Below, in pieces: positions 6,864 to 15,134 of a DNA stretch of 33,444 bases. Below the pieces are notes generated by a model. It was not told the origin of the DNA, searched no databases, and saw only the letters and a list, made by a program, of their open reading frames with translations. The position numbers and the translations under genes are program-made. The stretch covers positions 1 to 33,444 of the forward strand of contig AQRL01000026.1 of the NCBI GenBank assembly GCA_000402515.1, given 5' to 3'. The DNA is from Nanoarchaeota archaeon SCGC AAA011-G17 (GTDB lineage: Archaea > Nanobdellota > Nanobdellia > SCGC-AAA011-G17). The number at the start of each line of letters is the position of its first letter. Position 1 is the stretch's first letter.

Positions 6864-7160
6864 ATGGAATATATGTATGCATGTATGTTATTGCATAAGC
6901 TAGGAAAAGGAATAAATGAAGGGAACATCAAGAAAGTCTTAGAGGCTGCAGGAGCCCATGTCAATGATGCTAAGATTAAGGCAGTTGTTGCTGCTTTAGA
7001 GGGAGTTGACATTGACAAGACTATAAAAGAAGCTTCTGTTCCAATGGCAGCTGCACCAGTTGCAGAGGCTAAAGAACATAAGAAAGAAGAGAAGCCTAAA
7101 GAAGATGAAAAAAAGAATGAAGAACAGGCTGCTGCAGGATTGAGTAGCTTGTTTGGCTAA
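6864..7160 (+). CDS. rpl12: Ribosomal protein P1 (archaeal L12)
   Basis: This acidic stalk protein recruits translation factors. The N-terminal dimerisation domain ([20 protein letters not shown]), the alanine-rich hinge, the charged [15 protein letters not shown] linker and the terminal factor-binding motif GLSSLFG are all present. Start choice: the frame is open from a TTG at 6852, but GGAGGG (6854-6859) is a ribosome binding site 4 nt before the ATG at 6864, and family members begin MEYxYA, so 98 aa is right. It follows the short P0 gene and keeps the C-terminal motif that P0 lacks. Confidence 0.96.
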   Translation: MEYMYACMLLHKLGKGINEGNIKKVLEAAGAHVNDAKIKAVVAALEGVDIDKTIKEASVPMAAAPVAEAKEHKKEEKPKEDEKKNEEQAAAGLSSLFG

Positions 7161-7219
7161 TCACCTTTGTTTATTTGAGGGCGTCAAGGTCTTTTCAGGC
7201 CTTCAACACAACCTAAAAA

Positions 7220-8107
7220 ATGCAAACTGATGAGAATAAAAAACTAACAAATAAGATAAGTGATTTTAATAGAGAGATTTCTATTCTTAGAAATAAATTA
7301 AATGAGATTAGCTCTTTAAAAGAGAAATGGTTCAGCGAGAAAGAGGGATTAAAAAAAGAGATTTCTGAGCTGATTAAACATATTAAGGAGCTTCGTGAAA
7401 AAAAAGACCAGATAAACAAAAAAGTTCAGGAGCTTAAGAAAGAGAGAGATGAATGCCACAAGATTGTTAGGGAGAAAATAGAGGAATTCAAAAAATTAAG
7501 CGCTGACAGAAAGGGATTGAAAGAGAGATTTAACAGGGAATTTAATCCTATGATTATTCTTGAAGATATTGAAAGATTAGAAACTAGAATTGAGACAGAA
7601 GCATTATCATTCAAAAAAGAAAAAGAGATTATGAAAGAAAAAAAGATCTTAAAGAAAAAATATGATGAAATTAAAGAGAAAAATAAAGAGTTTCTTAAGG
7701 GAAATGAAATCAGCAAGGAAATTAATGAGACAAGAAAAAAGGCCGAAGAGATTCATGATAATGTAAAGAAAACTGCTGAGGAGAGCCAGAAGTATTTTGA
7801 TGAAATAAAAAAGATAAGCGACAAGATAGATGAATTGAACAAAAAACAGGAAGAGGCCTTTAAACTTTTTACAGAAAAAAAAGATGAATTCACAAAATTA
7901 AATCTAGAATTAGAAAAAAAATTGGAAGAAGCGGGTGGTTTAACAAAGGGATTAAATATTGTTAACCAAACAAAGAAAAAAGATAGAAAAGTAAAAGAGG
8001 AGGATATCTTAAAAGATAGGACTGAGGATGTTGAAGAGAAGATAAAGAAGAAAAAGAAATTAACGAAAGATGATTTATTGGTTTTTCAGTCCAATAAAGA
8101 AGAATGA
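7220..8107 (+). CDS. Archaeal coiled-coil protein (COG1340-like)
   Basis: The 295-aa protein is almost entirely charged coiled coil (Lys, Glu, Ile and Leu heptads) with one less regular segment (RFNREFNPMIILEDIERLE, residues about 107-125). Length and composition match the uncharacterised archaeal COG1340 family. It lies 59 nt after P1, and its stop overlaps the DedA-like gene by 4 nt. A weak hairpin (AAGGTC and GGCCTT around 7188-7203) precedes it. The role is unknown; conserved position near translation genes would hint at a ribosome or nucleic-acid link, but that is inference. Confidence 0.8.
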   Translation: MQTDENKKLTNKISDFNREISILRNKLNEISSLKEKWFSEKEGLKKEISELIKHIKELREKKDQINKKVQELKKERDECHKIVREKIEEFKKLSADRKGLKERFNREFNPMIILEDIERLETRIETEALSFKKEKEIMKEKKILKKKYDEIKEKNKEFLKGNEISKEINETRKKAEEIHDNVKKTAEESQKYFDEIKKISDKIDELNKKQEEAFKLFTEKKDEFTKLNLELEKKLEEAGGLTKGLNIVNQTKKKDRKVKEEDILKDRTEDVEEKIKKKKKLTKDDLLVFQSNKEE

Positions 8108-8679
8108 ATTTATTAAACATATGGATTGAATGGACAAAAGAGGTATTTGCTCCAATGGGTGTCTGGGGCTTGTTTCTATTAAGTTTTATCGAGGCTTCTT
8201 TCTTTCCTGTCCCTATTGAAACACTTTTATTTATCTTAGTTCTTGCTAATCCAGAAAGCGCTTTGTTTTATGCATTTATAGCAACTGTTGGAAGCACTCT
8301 TGGGGGAATAGGCGGTTATTATATTGGTTATGTCGGGGAGATGACTGTTCTTGAAAAGATGTTCAAAAGAGAAAAGATTGACAAGGCACATCAACTGTTT
8401 AATAAATACGGCTGGTGGGCTGTTTTTATCGGCGGTTTTACACCCCTTCCTTACAAATTATTTACAATTGCATCTGGTGTTTTTTACATTGATTTGAAGA
8501 AATTTATTAGTGCAAGCATTATAAGCAGGGGATTAAGATTTTTTGCAGAGGCCATATTGTTAATGCTCTATGGACAGATTATTATTGATTTTCTTAATAA
8601 GCATTTTAATCTAATTACTATTGTTATTGTTGTATTATTAATAGCAGGCTACTGGCTTTATAGAAAGCATTTCAGATAG
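8104..8679 (+). CDS. DedA/YqaA-type membrane protein (VTT domain)
   Basis: This 191-aa multi-pass membrane protein has the VTT/SNARE-associated layout: a re-entrant hydrophobic segment with EASFFPVPIETLLF (residues about 31-44), a Gly-rich helix (GSTLGGIGGYYIGY), the FNKYGWWAVFIGGFTPLPYKLFTI motif with its conserved Gly, Pro and Arg/Lys region, and a C-terminal anchor. DedA relatives are linked to lipid scrambling and membrane homeostasis; the YqaA subgroup is less studied. It is translationally coupled (ATGA) to the coiled-coil gene. Its 3' end overlaps the convergent gene by 8 nt. Confidence 0.88.
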   Translation: MNLLNIWIEWTKEVFAPMGVWGLFLLSFIEASFFPVPIETLLFILVLANPESALFYAFIATVGSTLGGIGGYYIGYVGEMTVLEKMFKREKIDKAHQLFNKYGWWAVFIGGFTPLPYKLFTIASGVFYIDLKKFISASIISRGLRFFAEAILLMLYGQIIIDFLNKHFNLITIVIVVLLIAGYWLYRKHFR

Positions 8680-9217
8680 AACCAGAATCTTTTAATTCTG
8701 AAACTAATTTTCTAGCCTTTTCCTCAGATATCCCTCTTGAATTGGCCAGACTGACAATATTCTGCATGTATAATGGTCCATCTGGATTTTTTCTCTTTAG
8801 ATTATTTATTATTTCTACTACTGCATCTTTTTCATTTACTCTTGGCTGCTGGAAAGATGGCTGAGAAAATGATGAGCTTGATCCCATAGATGGTGCTGGT
8901 CTTCTCCCACGATCTGACATTGTCAGTGCTGACATGTCCACATTTGGGGGTGGAGTTCTTTTTGGCGGAGCTATTTGCATTGGCTGGACAACTGGTTTAG
9001 GCTGTTCAATCATTCTTGGCTGCTCTAGTTGCTCCATCTTTGGCTCTTCATGCTTTTCAGGCTCTTTTGTTTCTTCTTGTGAAATAGACTGAAGAATTTC
9101 TTTTGGAAGCTCTGTTTGAAAAGTATTATCTCTTCTATTTATTGCCCTTTTTATTATATCTAATGATTGTTTAAGCTCTTCTAGCTCTGTTTCTTCTGTG
9201 TTTATCTTTATCTCCAT
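8672..9217 (-). CDS. Proline-rich linker protein with C-terminal winged helix
   Basis: The 181-aa protein has a short acidic N-terminal helix, a long Pro/Gln/Met-rich disordered middle (residues about 50-125), and a C-terminal winged-helix-like domain (VVEIINNLKRKNPDGPLYMQ then GISEEKARKLVSELKDSGSI). The domain resembles the C-terminal winged helix of archaeal MCM helicases, but no helicase part is present. It may be a DNA- or protein-binding adaptor. Its start overlaps the end of the exosortase-like gene by 47 nt, so the two probably form one minus-strand transcript. Function inferred only at fold level. Confidence 0.7.
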   Translation of the reverse strand: MEIKINTEETELEELKQSLDIIKRAINRRDNTFQTELPKEILQSISQEETKEPEKHEEPKMEQLEQPRMIEQPKPVVQPMQIAPPKRTPPPNVDMSALTMSDRGRRPAPSMGSSSSFSQPSFQQPRVNEKDAVVEIINNLKRKNPDGPLYMQNIVSLANSRGISEEKARKLVSELKDSGSI

Positions 9218-9755
9218 ATTTTTTATTAGGTTTTAGATATTTATATAGTTTTGTTTGCTGCAATAAATAGTTTAAATCCGAGAAAATAGGTATTGATTTG
9301 ACATTGTACCTCTTTACCAGGAAGATCCATATCATTGCTACAAACAGAGAGCCAATTAAAGTCCAGAAGAACATATGGACTGATTCAAATAAATTATAAT
9401 TATAATGAGAGAGTATAACCAATAATAATATTATTCTAAATGTGTTGATTAATAATATCAGTAGGGAGCCAATTAGGAACATTTTTAGCCTTACTAGCGG
9501 TTTGATATCCATTGTTAGCAAAACTAGAAGCATTAAGAGATAATAGGCTGAAATTGCCGCACAAGCTGGAATAAATTTTACAATCATTTCATTAAGGGCT
9601 ATAAAAGGGGGGAAAATGACTATATTCTCTCCAAATAATTTTAGAGAGAAGTAAGAAATGTACATTGTTAATGGGGTTATTAAATAGCTTAGAAGAGAAT
9701 AGGGGATTAGAAAGGCAATTATGATTCTTAGAACAAAATCATACTCTTTTTTCAT
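9171..9755 (-). CDS. Exosortase/archaeosortase-like transpeptidase
   Basis: This 194-aa multi-pass membrane protein carries the Cys-Arg-His set of the exosortase/archaeosortase family: C65 in FIPACAAISAYY, R107 in LINTFRIILL and H127 in FESVHMFFW, each at a membrane-segment edge with family-like spacing. Such enzymes cleave C-terminal sorting signals of surface proteins and attach them to lipid. The frame is open from a TTG at 9764, but the ATG at 9755 sits at leaderless distance from a TATA element, so it is preferred. It is divergent to the PAP2 gene. Substrates are unknown; a surface protein at 12469 has a C-terminal helix and basic tail but no obvious sorting motif. Confidence 0.75.
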   Translation of the reverse strand: MKKEYDFVLRIIIAFLIPYSLLSYLITPLTMYISYFSLKLFGENIVIFPPFIALNEMIVKFIPACAAISAYYLLMLLVLLTMDIKPLVRLKMFLIGSLLILLINTFRIILLLVILSHYNYNLFESVHMFFWTLIGSLFVAMIWIFLVKRYNVKSIPIFSDLNYLLQQTKLYKYLKPNKKYGDKDKHRRNRARRA

Positions 9756-9775
9756 TATAAGCAAATTATGATTAA

Positions 9776-9787
9776 TTATTTAAATAA
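9776..9787. promoter_or_regulatory. Symmetric TATA element for two divergent leaderless genes
   Basis: TTATTTAAATAA is a perfect 12-bp palindrome. Its centre (between 9781 and 9782) is exactly midway between the first bases of the two start codons, 9755 on the minus strand and 9808 on the plus strand, 26.5 nt from each. No other TATA-like element is better placed for either gene. Confidence 0.7.
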
Positions 9788-9807
9788 GTGTTGGTTTGGA
9801 ACATACT

Positions 9808-10317
9808 ATGAAGAAACTCTGGTTTTATCTTGCAGGCCTAATATTAATGATTGTATCTTTTTTTTATGATAGAGAACTGGTTAATTTTTTAGCAGGAAAG
9901 AACGAATTTATGACTTATTTCTTTACTTTTATTACACATTTTGGAGATTATTTTATTGCTCTTATTATAATTGGAATGATTTACCTGAAGGTTGATAAGA
10001 AAACTGTTTACTATTCCTGTTTAAGCTTAGCAATCTCTTTTGTTGCTGTCCAGCTTTTGAAGATTGTTTTTATCAGAGAAAGACCCTTTGATTTTGGAAC
10101 AAGCTACAGCTTTCCAAGCGGCCACGCAACTGCTTTTTTCAGTATTGTTCCCTTTTTAGCTAAATCATTTAATAAGTATAAATACTGGTTTTTTTTAGTC
10201 GGAGCACTTGTTGTTTTTTCAAGGGTTTATCTTGGCTACCATTATTTATCTGATGCTATTGGCGGAGCATTAATCGGTTATTTTATCGGAGATATAATTG
10301 TTAAAAATGAATCTTGA
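9808..10317 (+). CDS. PAP2-family lipid phosphatase
   Basis: This 169-aa membrane phosphatase has the full PAP2 signature: K-x6-RP in KIVFIRERP, PSGH, and SR-x5-H-x3-D in SRVYLGYHYLSD. Five to six hydrophobic segments surround it. PAP2 enzymes hydrolyse phosphatidate or polyprenyl diphosphate; next to a dolichol-kinase-like gene, a dolichyl (di)phosphate substrate is plausible. An in-frame TTG at 9796 is possible, but the ATG at 9808 fits the TATA spacing. The next gene overlaps by 11 nt. Family certain, substrate inferred. Confidence 0.92.
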   Translation: MKKLWFYLAGLILMIVSFFYDRELVNFLAGKNEFMTYFFTFITHFGDYFIALIIIGMIYLKVDKKTVYYSCLSLAISFVAVQLLKIVFIRERPFDFGTSYSFPSGHATAFFSIVPFLAKSFNKYKYWFFLVGALVVFSRVYLGYHYLSDAIGGALIGYFIGDIIVKNES

Positions 10318-10861
10318 ATTCAGAAGGCAGATATTTCACGCAGTATTTGGGCTGGTTTTGGTTAGCCTGATTTATTTTAATTATCTCACCCTTATATATT
10401 TGCTTTATTTATTATTAATCGGCCTGATTGTTTCACTTGTTTATATGAAAAGAGAGATTAGGGCTGTTAAGTGGTTCTTGGAAAGATTTGACAGAAAAGA
10501 GGGAATTCCAGGGAGGGGGGCTATTACTTTCTTGATTGGAGTTATTTTATCACTATTACTCTTTGAAAAAGATGTTGCTCTTGCCAGCATTATGATATTA
10601 AGCCTGGGGGACAGCATCTGCCATTTGGGGAGATTTGGAAAAATAAAGCATCCATTTAATGAGAATAAATATATTGAAGGGGTTTTAGCTGGCATAGTTG
10701 CTGGGGGGTTAGGGGCTGCAATATTTGTTGGTTTTTCAATTGCTTTTTTCGGCTCTCTAATTGCTATGGTATTTGAGAGTTTTGAAATAGAGGTACTAGA
10801 AAAAAAATTGGATGATAATATCATGATTCCTATAATTGCGGGAATTGTTATGAGCATCTAA
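10307..10861 (+). CDS. Dolichol-kinase / CDP-diglyceride-synthase-like membrane protein
   Basis: This 184-aa polytopic protein has the layout of the Sec59/Dgk1-type CTP-dependent lipid kinases: RRQIFHAVFG at the N-terminus, a basic loop, GRGAITFLIGVILSLLLF, then the key LSLGDSICHLGRFGK motif (conserved Gly-Asp) and NKYIEGVLAGIVAGGLG. The predicted reaction is phosphorylation of a polyprenol such as dolichol. Start: ATG 10307 is preferred to the in-frame TTG at 10298; it overlaps the PAP2 gene by 11 nt. Kinase and phosphatase in one operon suggest salvage or recycling of lipid carriers. It ends next to a convergent gene without overlap. Confidence 0.85.
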   Translation: MNLEFRRQIFHAVFGLVLVSLIYFNYLTLIYLLYLLLIGLIVSLVYMKREIRAVKWFLERFDRKEGIPGRGAITFLIGVILSLLLFEKDVALASIMILSLGDSICHLGRFGKIKHPFNENKYIEGVLAGIVAGGLGAAIFVGFSIAFFGSLIAMVFESFEIEVLEKKLDDNIMIPIIAGIVMSI

Positions 10862-11056
10862 TTATTTAGAGCTTTTTGCCAAGAAATATCCTAAAAGGAC
10901 ACACATAAATAAAACACCAAGAATTATCGGGGCCAGAACAAAAAAACCGTTCTGTATTGCTATTACTGTGATTATTGATATGCCTATAATTATTCCACCA
11001 ATTGAGACTCCTTTGTCAAATAAAGAAGTGTTTTCTTTTGTCACCATCTCTTTCAT
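10862..11056 (-). CDS. Small two-helix membrane protein
   Basis: The 64-aa protein has two hydrophobic segments, GGIIIGISIITVIAIQNGFF and LAPIILGVLFMCVLLGYFLA, with a short soluble N-terminus. No family is recognised. It is convergent with the dolichol-kinase-like gene, with directly adjacent stop codons, and follows the radical SAM gene on the same strand by 37 nt, so it may be its operon partner. Confidence 0.6.
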   Translation of the reverse strand: MKEMVTKENTSLFDKGVSIGGIIIGISIITVIAIQNGFFVLAPIILGVLFMCVLLGYFLAKSSK

Positions 11057-11093
11057 GATTATTGAATAAATTAACTGGTTTATATTCTTTTTG

Positions 11094-12344
11094 TTAGATC
11101 AGATCTAAGTTTTTTGTATGGGCTAATTGATATTCTTTTTCTGCAATCCTTAATGGAGAAGTCTTGAATTTTATTTTTAATTTGCTTTTTATGTAGTTTA
11201 GCTGCTTTTCTATTTCTTTTTTGTTAAATGTATGATCAGAGAAAACGGTGTTTGGTTTTGGAACAAAAGAGTTTATTGAAACATAGAGTTTATTCTTGAA
11301 TCTCTGATTGCACTTTCCTATGAACTGAATCATTTCATCCAAGTCATTTTGTGTCTGATTGGGGATGTTGACCATGAAGTATAATTTTATTGACTCAAAT
11401 TTTAATTCGTTTGCATAGTCAATCAGCTGGAAGAATATTTCATCTTTAATCGGCTTGCCTATTGATGGCCTTAGAGATTCATTGCATTCTGGTGCCAAAG
11501 TTAATGTTTTTTGGTTTCCTTTTTTTATTAATGAAAACAGTTCTTTGTCAACTATTTCTGCCTTTAGTGAGGGGACTGAGAAGCTTAGGTTTTTTTCTAT
11601 CAAGTACTGCAAAATTTCTTTTTTAGCTGGATGGGTGAATGATGGGGAATAGATAACTACCTTATCTCTCTGATTTATTTTTATTCCCTGGTCTATTATG
11701 TTTTTTATATTTTTTAGTGACCTGTATCTTACTTTTTCATAGAAAGAGTGGATTGGACAGAATTTACAATTAAAAGGACAACCACGCTCTGTTTCCAGAA
11801 TGAAAACCTTTCCAAAGACAAAATCTTTGTTTATTTTTTCCGGGAAGGGCTGATATATTGGATAGGGTATTTTATCTAAATCTGTTAATGGCGCTTTTGT
11901 CGGCTTATTCTTGCCTGGGATGTAGATTCCTTTGAAATCAGCTATCTTATCCAGGAAGTTTTTTGAAGGATAGTATTGGAGTATTTTTGGAAGCAATGTT
12001 TCTGATTCTCCTAATAGGAAGAAGTCAAAGTATTTTGACAGGGTTTCTGGATTCTGGTTTATACATGGGCCCCCTGCAAATAGGATTGAATTAGCTTTTG
12101 TTTTTATTTTTGGAATATTATAATAGTCAAGTTCGTACTGGAAAGTAAAACCTACTAAATTTGAGGTTATATTCTGCTTATCCAGAAAATTTCTGTTACA
12201 GAGCCATGAGGGAAGATTGTTTACTATATTATATATTATAATAGGCGCTAGGCAGTAAACTCCACCATAATAAAGATTTGGATAGACAATATCAAGGGTA
12301 TTTGTTGACTTGTTCCAGGATTTTTTGATTAAAGGGGATTCCAT
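11094..12344 (-). CDS. Radical SAM protein, B12-binding type (COG1032-like)
   Basis: The 416-aa protein has the radical SAM [4Fe-4S] motif C-x3-C-x2-C in RGCPFNCKFCPIH (residues about 188-200). An N-terminal Rossmann-like half with LYYGGVYCLAPIIIYNIVN and the loop FAGGPCINQNPE resembles B12-binding domains of COG1032 proteins, though the classical D-x-H-x2-G motif is not visible. The C-terminal half shows TIM-barrel strands such as SIKLYFMVNIPNQTQNDLDE and ISINSFVPKPNTVF. The substrate is unknown; related proteins methylate RNA, protein or lipid. It heads a minus-strand unit with the small membrane protein. Confidence 0.85.
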   Translation of the reverse strand: MESPLIKKSWNKSTNTLDIVYPNLYYGGVYCLAPIIIYNIVNNLPSWLCNRNFLDKQNITSNLVGFTFQYELDYYNIPKIKTKANSILFAGGPCINQNPETLSKYFDFFLLGESETLLPKILQYYPSKNFLDKIADFKGIYIPGKNKPTKAPLTDLDKIPYPIYQPFPEKINKDFVFGKVFILETERGCPFNCKFCPIHSFYEKVRYRSLKNIKNIIDQGIKINQRDKVVIYSPSFTHPAKKEILQYLIEKNLSFSVPSLKAEIVDKELFSLIKKGNQKTLTLAPECNESLRPSIGKPIKDEIFFQLIDYANELKFESIKLYFMVNIPNQTQNDLDEMIQFIGKCNQRFKNKLYVSINSFVPKPNTVFSDHTFNKKEIEKQLNYIKSKLKIKFKTSPLRIAEKEYQLAHTKNLDLI

Positions 12345-12403
12345 GAATAGAATTTGGTATTTTTTAATATAAATCTTTGTTTTGCTATTCTATAGTAGAT
12401 AAC

Positions 12404-12462
12404 CGAAAGCTTTATATATCCTCCACTACTCTCCAGAAACAACTATAACTGATTATAGGGGG
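12404..12462 (+). promoter_or_regulatory. Strong promoter and ribosome binding site of the surface protein
   Basis: CGAAAGC (12404-12410) followed by TTTATATAT (12411-12419) is a close match to archaeal BRE plus TATA. A G-tract, GGGGG (12458-12462), serves as ribosome binding site 6 nt before the ATG at 12469. The implied leader is about 30 nt. The pairing of a consensus promoter and leader suits an abundant cell-surface protein. Confidence 0.75.
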
Positions 12463-12468
12463 TTAAAA

Positions 12469-14424
12469 ATGAAAAAATTGTTATTAAGTGTATTATTAAT
12501 TTTGGTTTCTTTAGTTAGTTTGGGTTCAGTTGATGCTGTTGGATTTCAAAGTGGCACAACTATAAGCCTAACACCTTCAGCTGCAGATCCAGTCACAACA
12601 GTAGCAGGAAGCTTATCTGTTGATAATAACTGTATTAATCCTGCAAGCGTTGTTACAATTACAAGCACAGATTTGATATTAAGCACAGATGCATCTGTTA
12701 AGATAGCTGCACCAGTAATTCCATCATTGAGCAATATGGCTGCTAGTGAGAAGAGAACTGTCTCCTTTAGTATAGCAGTTCCAGCAATAAGGGATGGAAT
12801 TTATAATGGTAAGATTACATTAAATGCTGTTTATAATACTGGCTCATGTATAAGCACAGATGAAAAAACATACAGCCTTGTTGTAAATCCAAAAACACGT
12901 CTTGTGATGTCTGATAGTTCTGGAAATGAACTTTCTGAATTACTAATTACAGGCCAAGAGGACCAAACTGTCACAGGCACACTTTATGTTAAGAATAGTG
13001 GAACAAGCAATTTAGTATTAAGTGCTAGTTCTTTTGCTTATGATGTTACAAAGTTCACAAAAGATAATAGGGCTATTGTACTAAGCTTTGAAAATATCCC
13101 TGCAAGCATTGCACCAGGAGAGAATAAGGCTGTAACTGTTAAGGCAGCTATACCAAGCAATATGAAGCTGAATACTTACAGTGATAATCTTACTCTTAGT
13201 GTAGGAACTGCTTCTGATTCAATGACATTAAAGGTTAGAGTCCAGCCAGAAGTATGTTCTGATGGTGTTATTGGAGATTTAAGGATTGATGTAACTGATC
13301 CTGACAATAATGATGAATATTCTCCAGGTGAGACAATCAGTCTTAAGGTTAATGTTGATAATGTTGGAGATGATGACTTGGATGTTATTGTTGAGGCATT
13401 TTTGTATGATGTAAGTTCAGACGATGAAATTGTAAGAGAGGAAAGCGATTCTGACAGTATAGACAGTGGCAAAGATGTTGATTTTAAATTTGACTTAGAT
13501 GTACCAGATGACCAAGACTTAGACGAGGATGATGATTATGTGTTATATGTCAAAACATACGAAGATGGTTCAGAGGATGACCACTGCGCACAGGACAGTG
13601 TATCAATAGACATTGTGAGAGAGACATATGATGTTGTTGTTAAAAGAATTGATGTAAGACCACAAGTTGTTCAGTGCGGTGATGTAGTAAATGTTGATGT
13701 CAACACAGAGAACAGAGGCTCAAAGAAAATAACTGACGCATATGTAGAGGTTAAAGAAGCTACTCTTGGCATTGGAGAGAGAACAAGTGAATTCACCTTA
13801 GAAAAATACAGTGATAGCGATAATAGTGCACTAACAAAGAGATTTACTTTCAAGATAGCTGATAATGTAAAAACAGGAGATTACATGATTGAGAGTATTG
13901 TCTATTATAAGAGTGCAGACAAATCAAACAGCCAATTTGCTACATTAAAGGTTACATGCGAGGATGAAACTGCTGCAAAGACAGTAAAACTTAGCTTAAC
14001 ATCAAGTACATCTAGTTTTGATGTCAGCGAGACAGGCGGCAAATTACATGTATTGGTAAGCAACAGCGAGACAAAGGATTTAACTGGAACAATAGAAGTA
14101 AATCCAATTGGCAGCTGGGCAGGCAATATAGCTGCACAAACTATAAGCTTACATCCTGGAGACAATAATTTTTACTATGACTTGCCTCTTAAGGCTACAA
14201 GCGCTGGAAAACAGAGTGCAAATGTAGTACTAAGAGTCCCAGGTTATGATGTAAAACAGTTTACACTAAACTTTGATGTAAGCGGGGTTAAAGAAGAGAG
14301 CGCACTAAACAAGGCTTTAGGTTCAAGTACTTTGTTAATAATTGGTTATGCAGTATTAGTTTTAATAGGAATCTATTTCCTTAAATTAATATTCAGCAGA
14401 CCAAAGCACAAGTCTTTAATCTAA
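12469..14424 (+). CDS. S-layer-type surface protein with CARDB/NEW3-like repeats
   Basis: The 651-aa protein has a signal peptide (MKKLLLSVLLILVSLVSLG, cleavage near GSVDA), several beta-sandwich CARDB/NEW3-like domains (for example residues about 30-145, 150-260, 268-390, 395-505, 510-605) and a C-terminal helix (SSTLLIIGYAVLVLIGIYFL) with a short basic tail. The region near residues 270-385 is very rich in Asp, suggesting Ca2+ binding. COG1361-like S-layer proteins have this plan. It has its own strong promoter and a T-rich terminator, so it is monocistronic. Whether it is the main S-layer protein or a processing target of the exosortase-like enzyme is not shown. Confidence 0.85.
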   Translation: MKKLLLSVLLILVSLVSLGSVDAVGFQSGTTISLTPSAADPVTTVAGSLSVDNNCINPASVVTITSTDLILSTDASVKIAAPVIPSLSNMAASEKRTVSFSIAVPAIRDGIYNGKITLNAVYNTGSCISTDEKTYSLVVNPKTRLVMSDSSGNELSELLITGQEDQTVTGTLYVKNSGTSNLVLSASSFAYDVTKFTKDNRAIVLSFENIPASIAPGENKAVTVKAAIPSNMKLNTYSDNLTLSVGTASDSMTLKVRVQPEVCSDGVIGDLRIDVTDPDNNDEYSPGETISLKVNVDNVGDDDLDVIVEAFLYDVSSDDEIVREESDSDSIDSGKDVDFKFDLDVPDDQDLDEDDDYVLYVKTYEDGSEDDHCAQDSVSIDIVRETYDVVVKRIDVRPQVVQCGDVVNVDVNTENRGSKKITDAYVEVKEATLGIGERTSEFTLEKYSDSDNSALTKRFTFKIADNVKTGDYMIESIVYYKSADKSNSQFATLKVTCEDETAAKTVKLSLTSSTSSFDVSETGGKLHVLVSNSETKDLTGTIEVNPIGSWAGNIAAQTISLHPGDNNFYYDLPLKATSAGKQSANVVLRVPGYDVKQFTLNFDVSGVKEESALNKALGSSTLLIIGYAVLVLIGIYFLKLIFSRPKHKSLI

Positions 14425-14425
14425 A

Positions 14426-14452
14426 TTCTTTTTTTCTTTTATTTTTCTTTTT
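14426..14452 (+). terminator. T-rich archaeal terminator
   Basis: Directly after the stop codon at 14424 come several T-runs (T7, T4, T5, T5) broken by single C or A. Such oligo-T clusters end transcription in archaea. It fits a monocistronic surface-protein gene. Confidence 0.65.
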
Positions 14453-14460
14453 AAATTCGT

Positions 14461-14506
14461 ACAGAAAGATTTATATATTCCTTATTATATATACTTATAT
14501 AACATG
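14461..14506 (+). promoter_or_regulatory. Promoter of the first RelE-type TA locus
   Basis: ACAGAAAGATTTATATA (14461-14477) is a BRE/TATA element, and CTTATATAAC just before the ATG at 14504 is a near-palindrome. Both parts are nearly identical to the promoter of the second TA locus at 16120-16161: 17 identical bases upstream and TTATATAACATG at the start. Confidence 0.65.
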
Positions 14507-14770
14507 AAACAGTCAAAGATCTTGCACAGCCCAACGCTTGGAACTGTAATTTTAGTAGAGAAAACAATACAAAAATACAGCCAAGAATGTGGTAAATATC
14601 AGTTGTGGAAGAAATTACCAAAGAAAATGATGTACCAAACATTCCAAGTTATATTAAACTATTTGGAAGAATCTGGTAAAATAATTATAGATAAGGAGGG
14701 GTGTATTATCTGGACATATAATCCTGAAAGAATTAGAAAATTACTTTCTAGCGGGGTTAAACTTAGATGA
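14504..14770 (+). CDS. Winged-helix protein, probable antitoxin
   Basis: This 88-aa protein looks like a small winged helix: GTVILVEKTIQKYSQECGKY, a recognition-type helix KKMMYQTFQVILNYLEESGK, and a wing IIIDKEGCIIWTYN. Its stop overlaps the start of a RelE-like gene by 4 nt (ATGA), the usual antitoxin-toxin arrangement. The antitoxin role is inferred from this context; the protein could also be the partner regulator. Confidence 0.65.
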   Translation: MKQSKILHSPTLGTVILVEKTIQKYSQECGKYQLWKKLPKKMMYQTFQVILNYLEESGKIIIDKEGCIIWTYNPERIRKLLSSGVKLR

Positions 14771-15105
14771 ATGACAAACCAATTTATGTCACATTTGGAG
14801 ATAAAAAAACTGAAATAGATTTTGAATCTTTGAAAGAGGGGAAGGTTGAAGATAAACAACTATATACTTCTATAGACAGAGCAATTATTGATTTAAAAAG
14901 CAATCCTGCCTGTGGAATAAAAGTTCCAAAAAATTTGTGGCCTAAAGAATATATTAAAAAATATGATATTACTAATTTATGGAAATATGATTTGCCCCAT
15001 GGGTGGAGATTGGTTTATACAATCCAAACAAATGAAATAATGATCTTAAATGTAATTTTGGAATGGTTTGACCATAAAGGGTATGAGAGAAGATTTCATT
15101 ATTGA
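14767..15105 (+). CDS. RelE-superfamily toxin-like protein
   Basis: The 112-aa protein ends with the RelE/YoeB-type core: NLWKYDLPHGWRLVYTIQ, then EIMILNVILEWFDHKGYERR. The conserved Arg of the GWRLVYT strand and the final aromatic/His/Arg residues match ribosome-dependent mRNA interferases of this superfamily. The N-terminal part (residues 1-35) is longer than in short RelE proteins. It is coupled to the winged-helix gene upstream by ATGA overlap. Activity on mRNA is inferred from fold. Confidence 0.75.
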   Translation: MNDKPIYVTFGDKKTEIDFESLKEGKVEDKQLYTSIDRAIIDLKSNPACGIKVPKNLWPKEYIKKYDITNLWKYDLPHGWRLVYTIQTNEIMILNVILEWFDHKGYERRFHY

Positions 15106-15134
15106 TTATATATTTCTGGTTTTAGTTAATTATA

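Noticed and set aside
7188-7203. Hairpin before the coiled-coil gene as a terminator
   Set aside because: The stem is only 6 bp with a wobble pair and no T-run follows; it may be chance.
9796-9807. TTG start of the PAP2 protein
   Set aside because: The ATG at 9808 fits the TATA spacing exactly; the extra four residues have no support.
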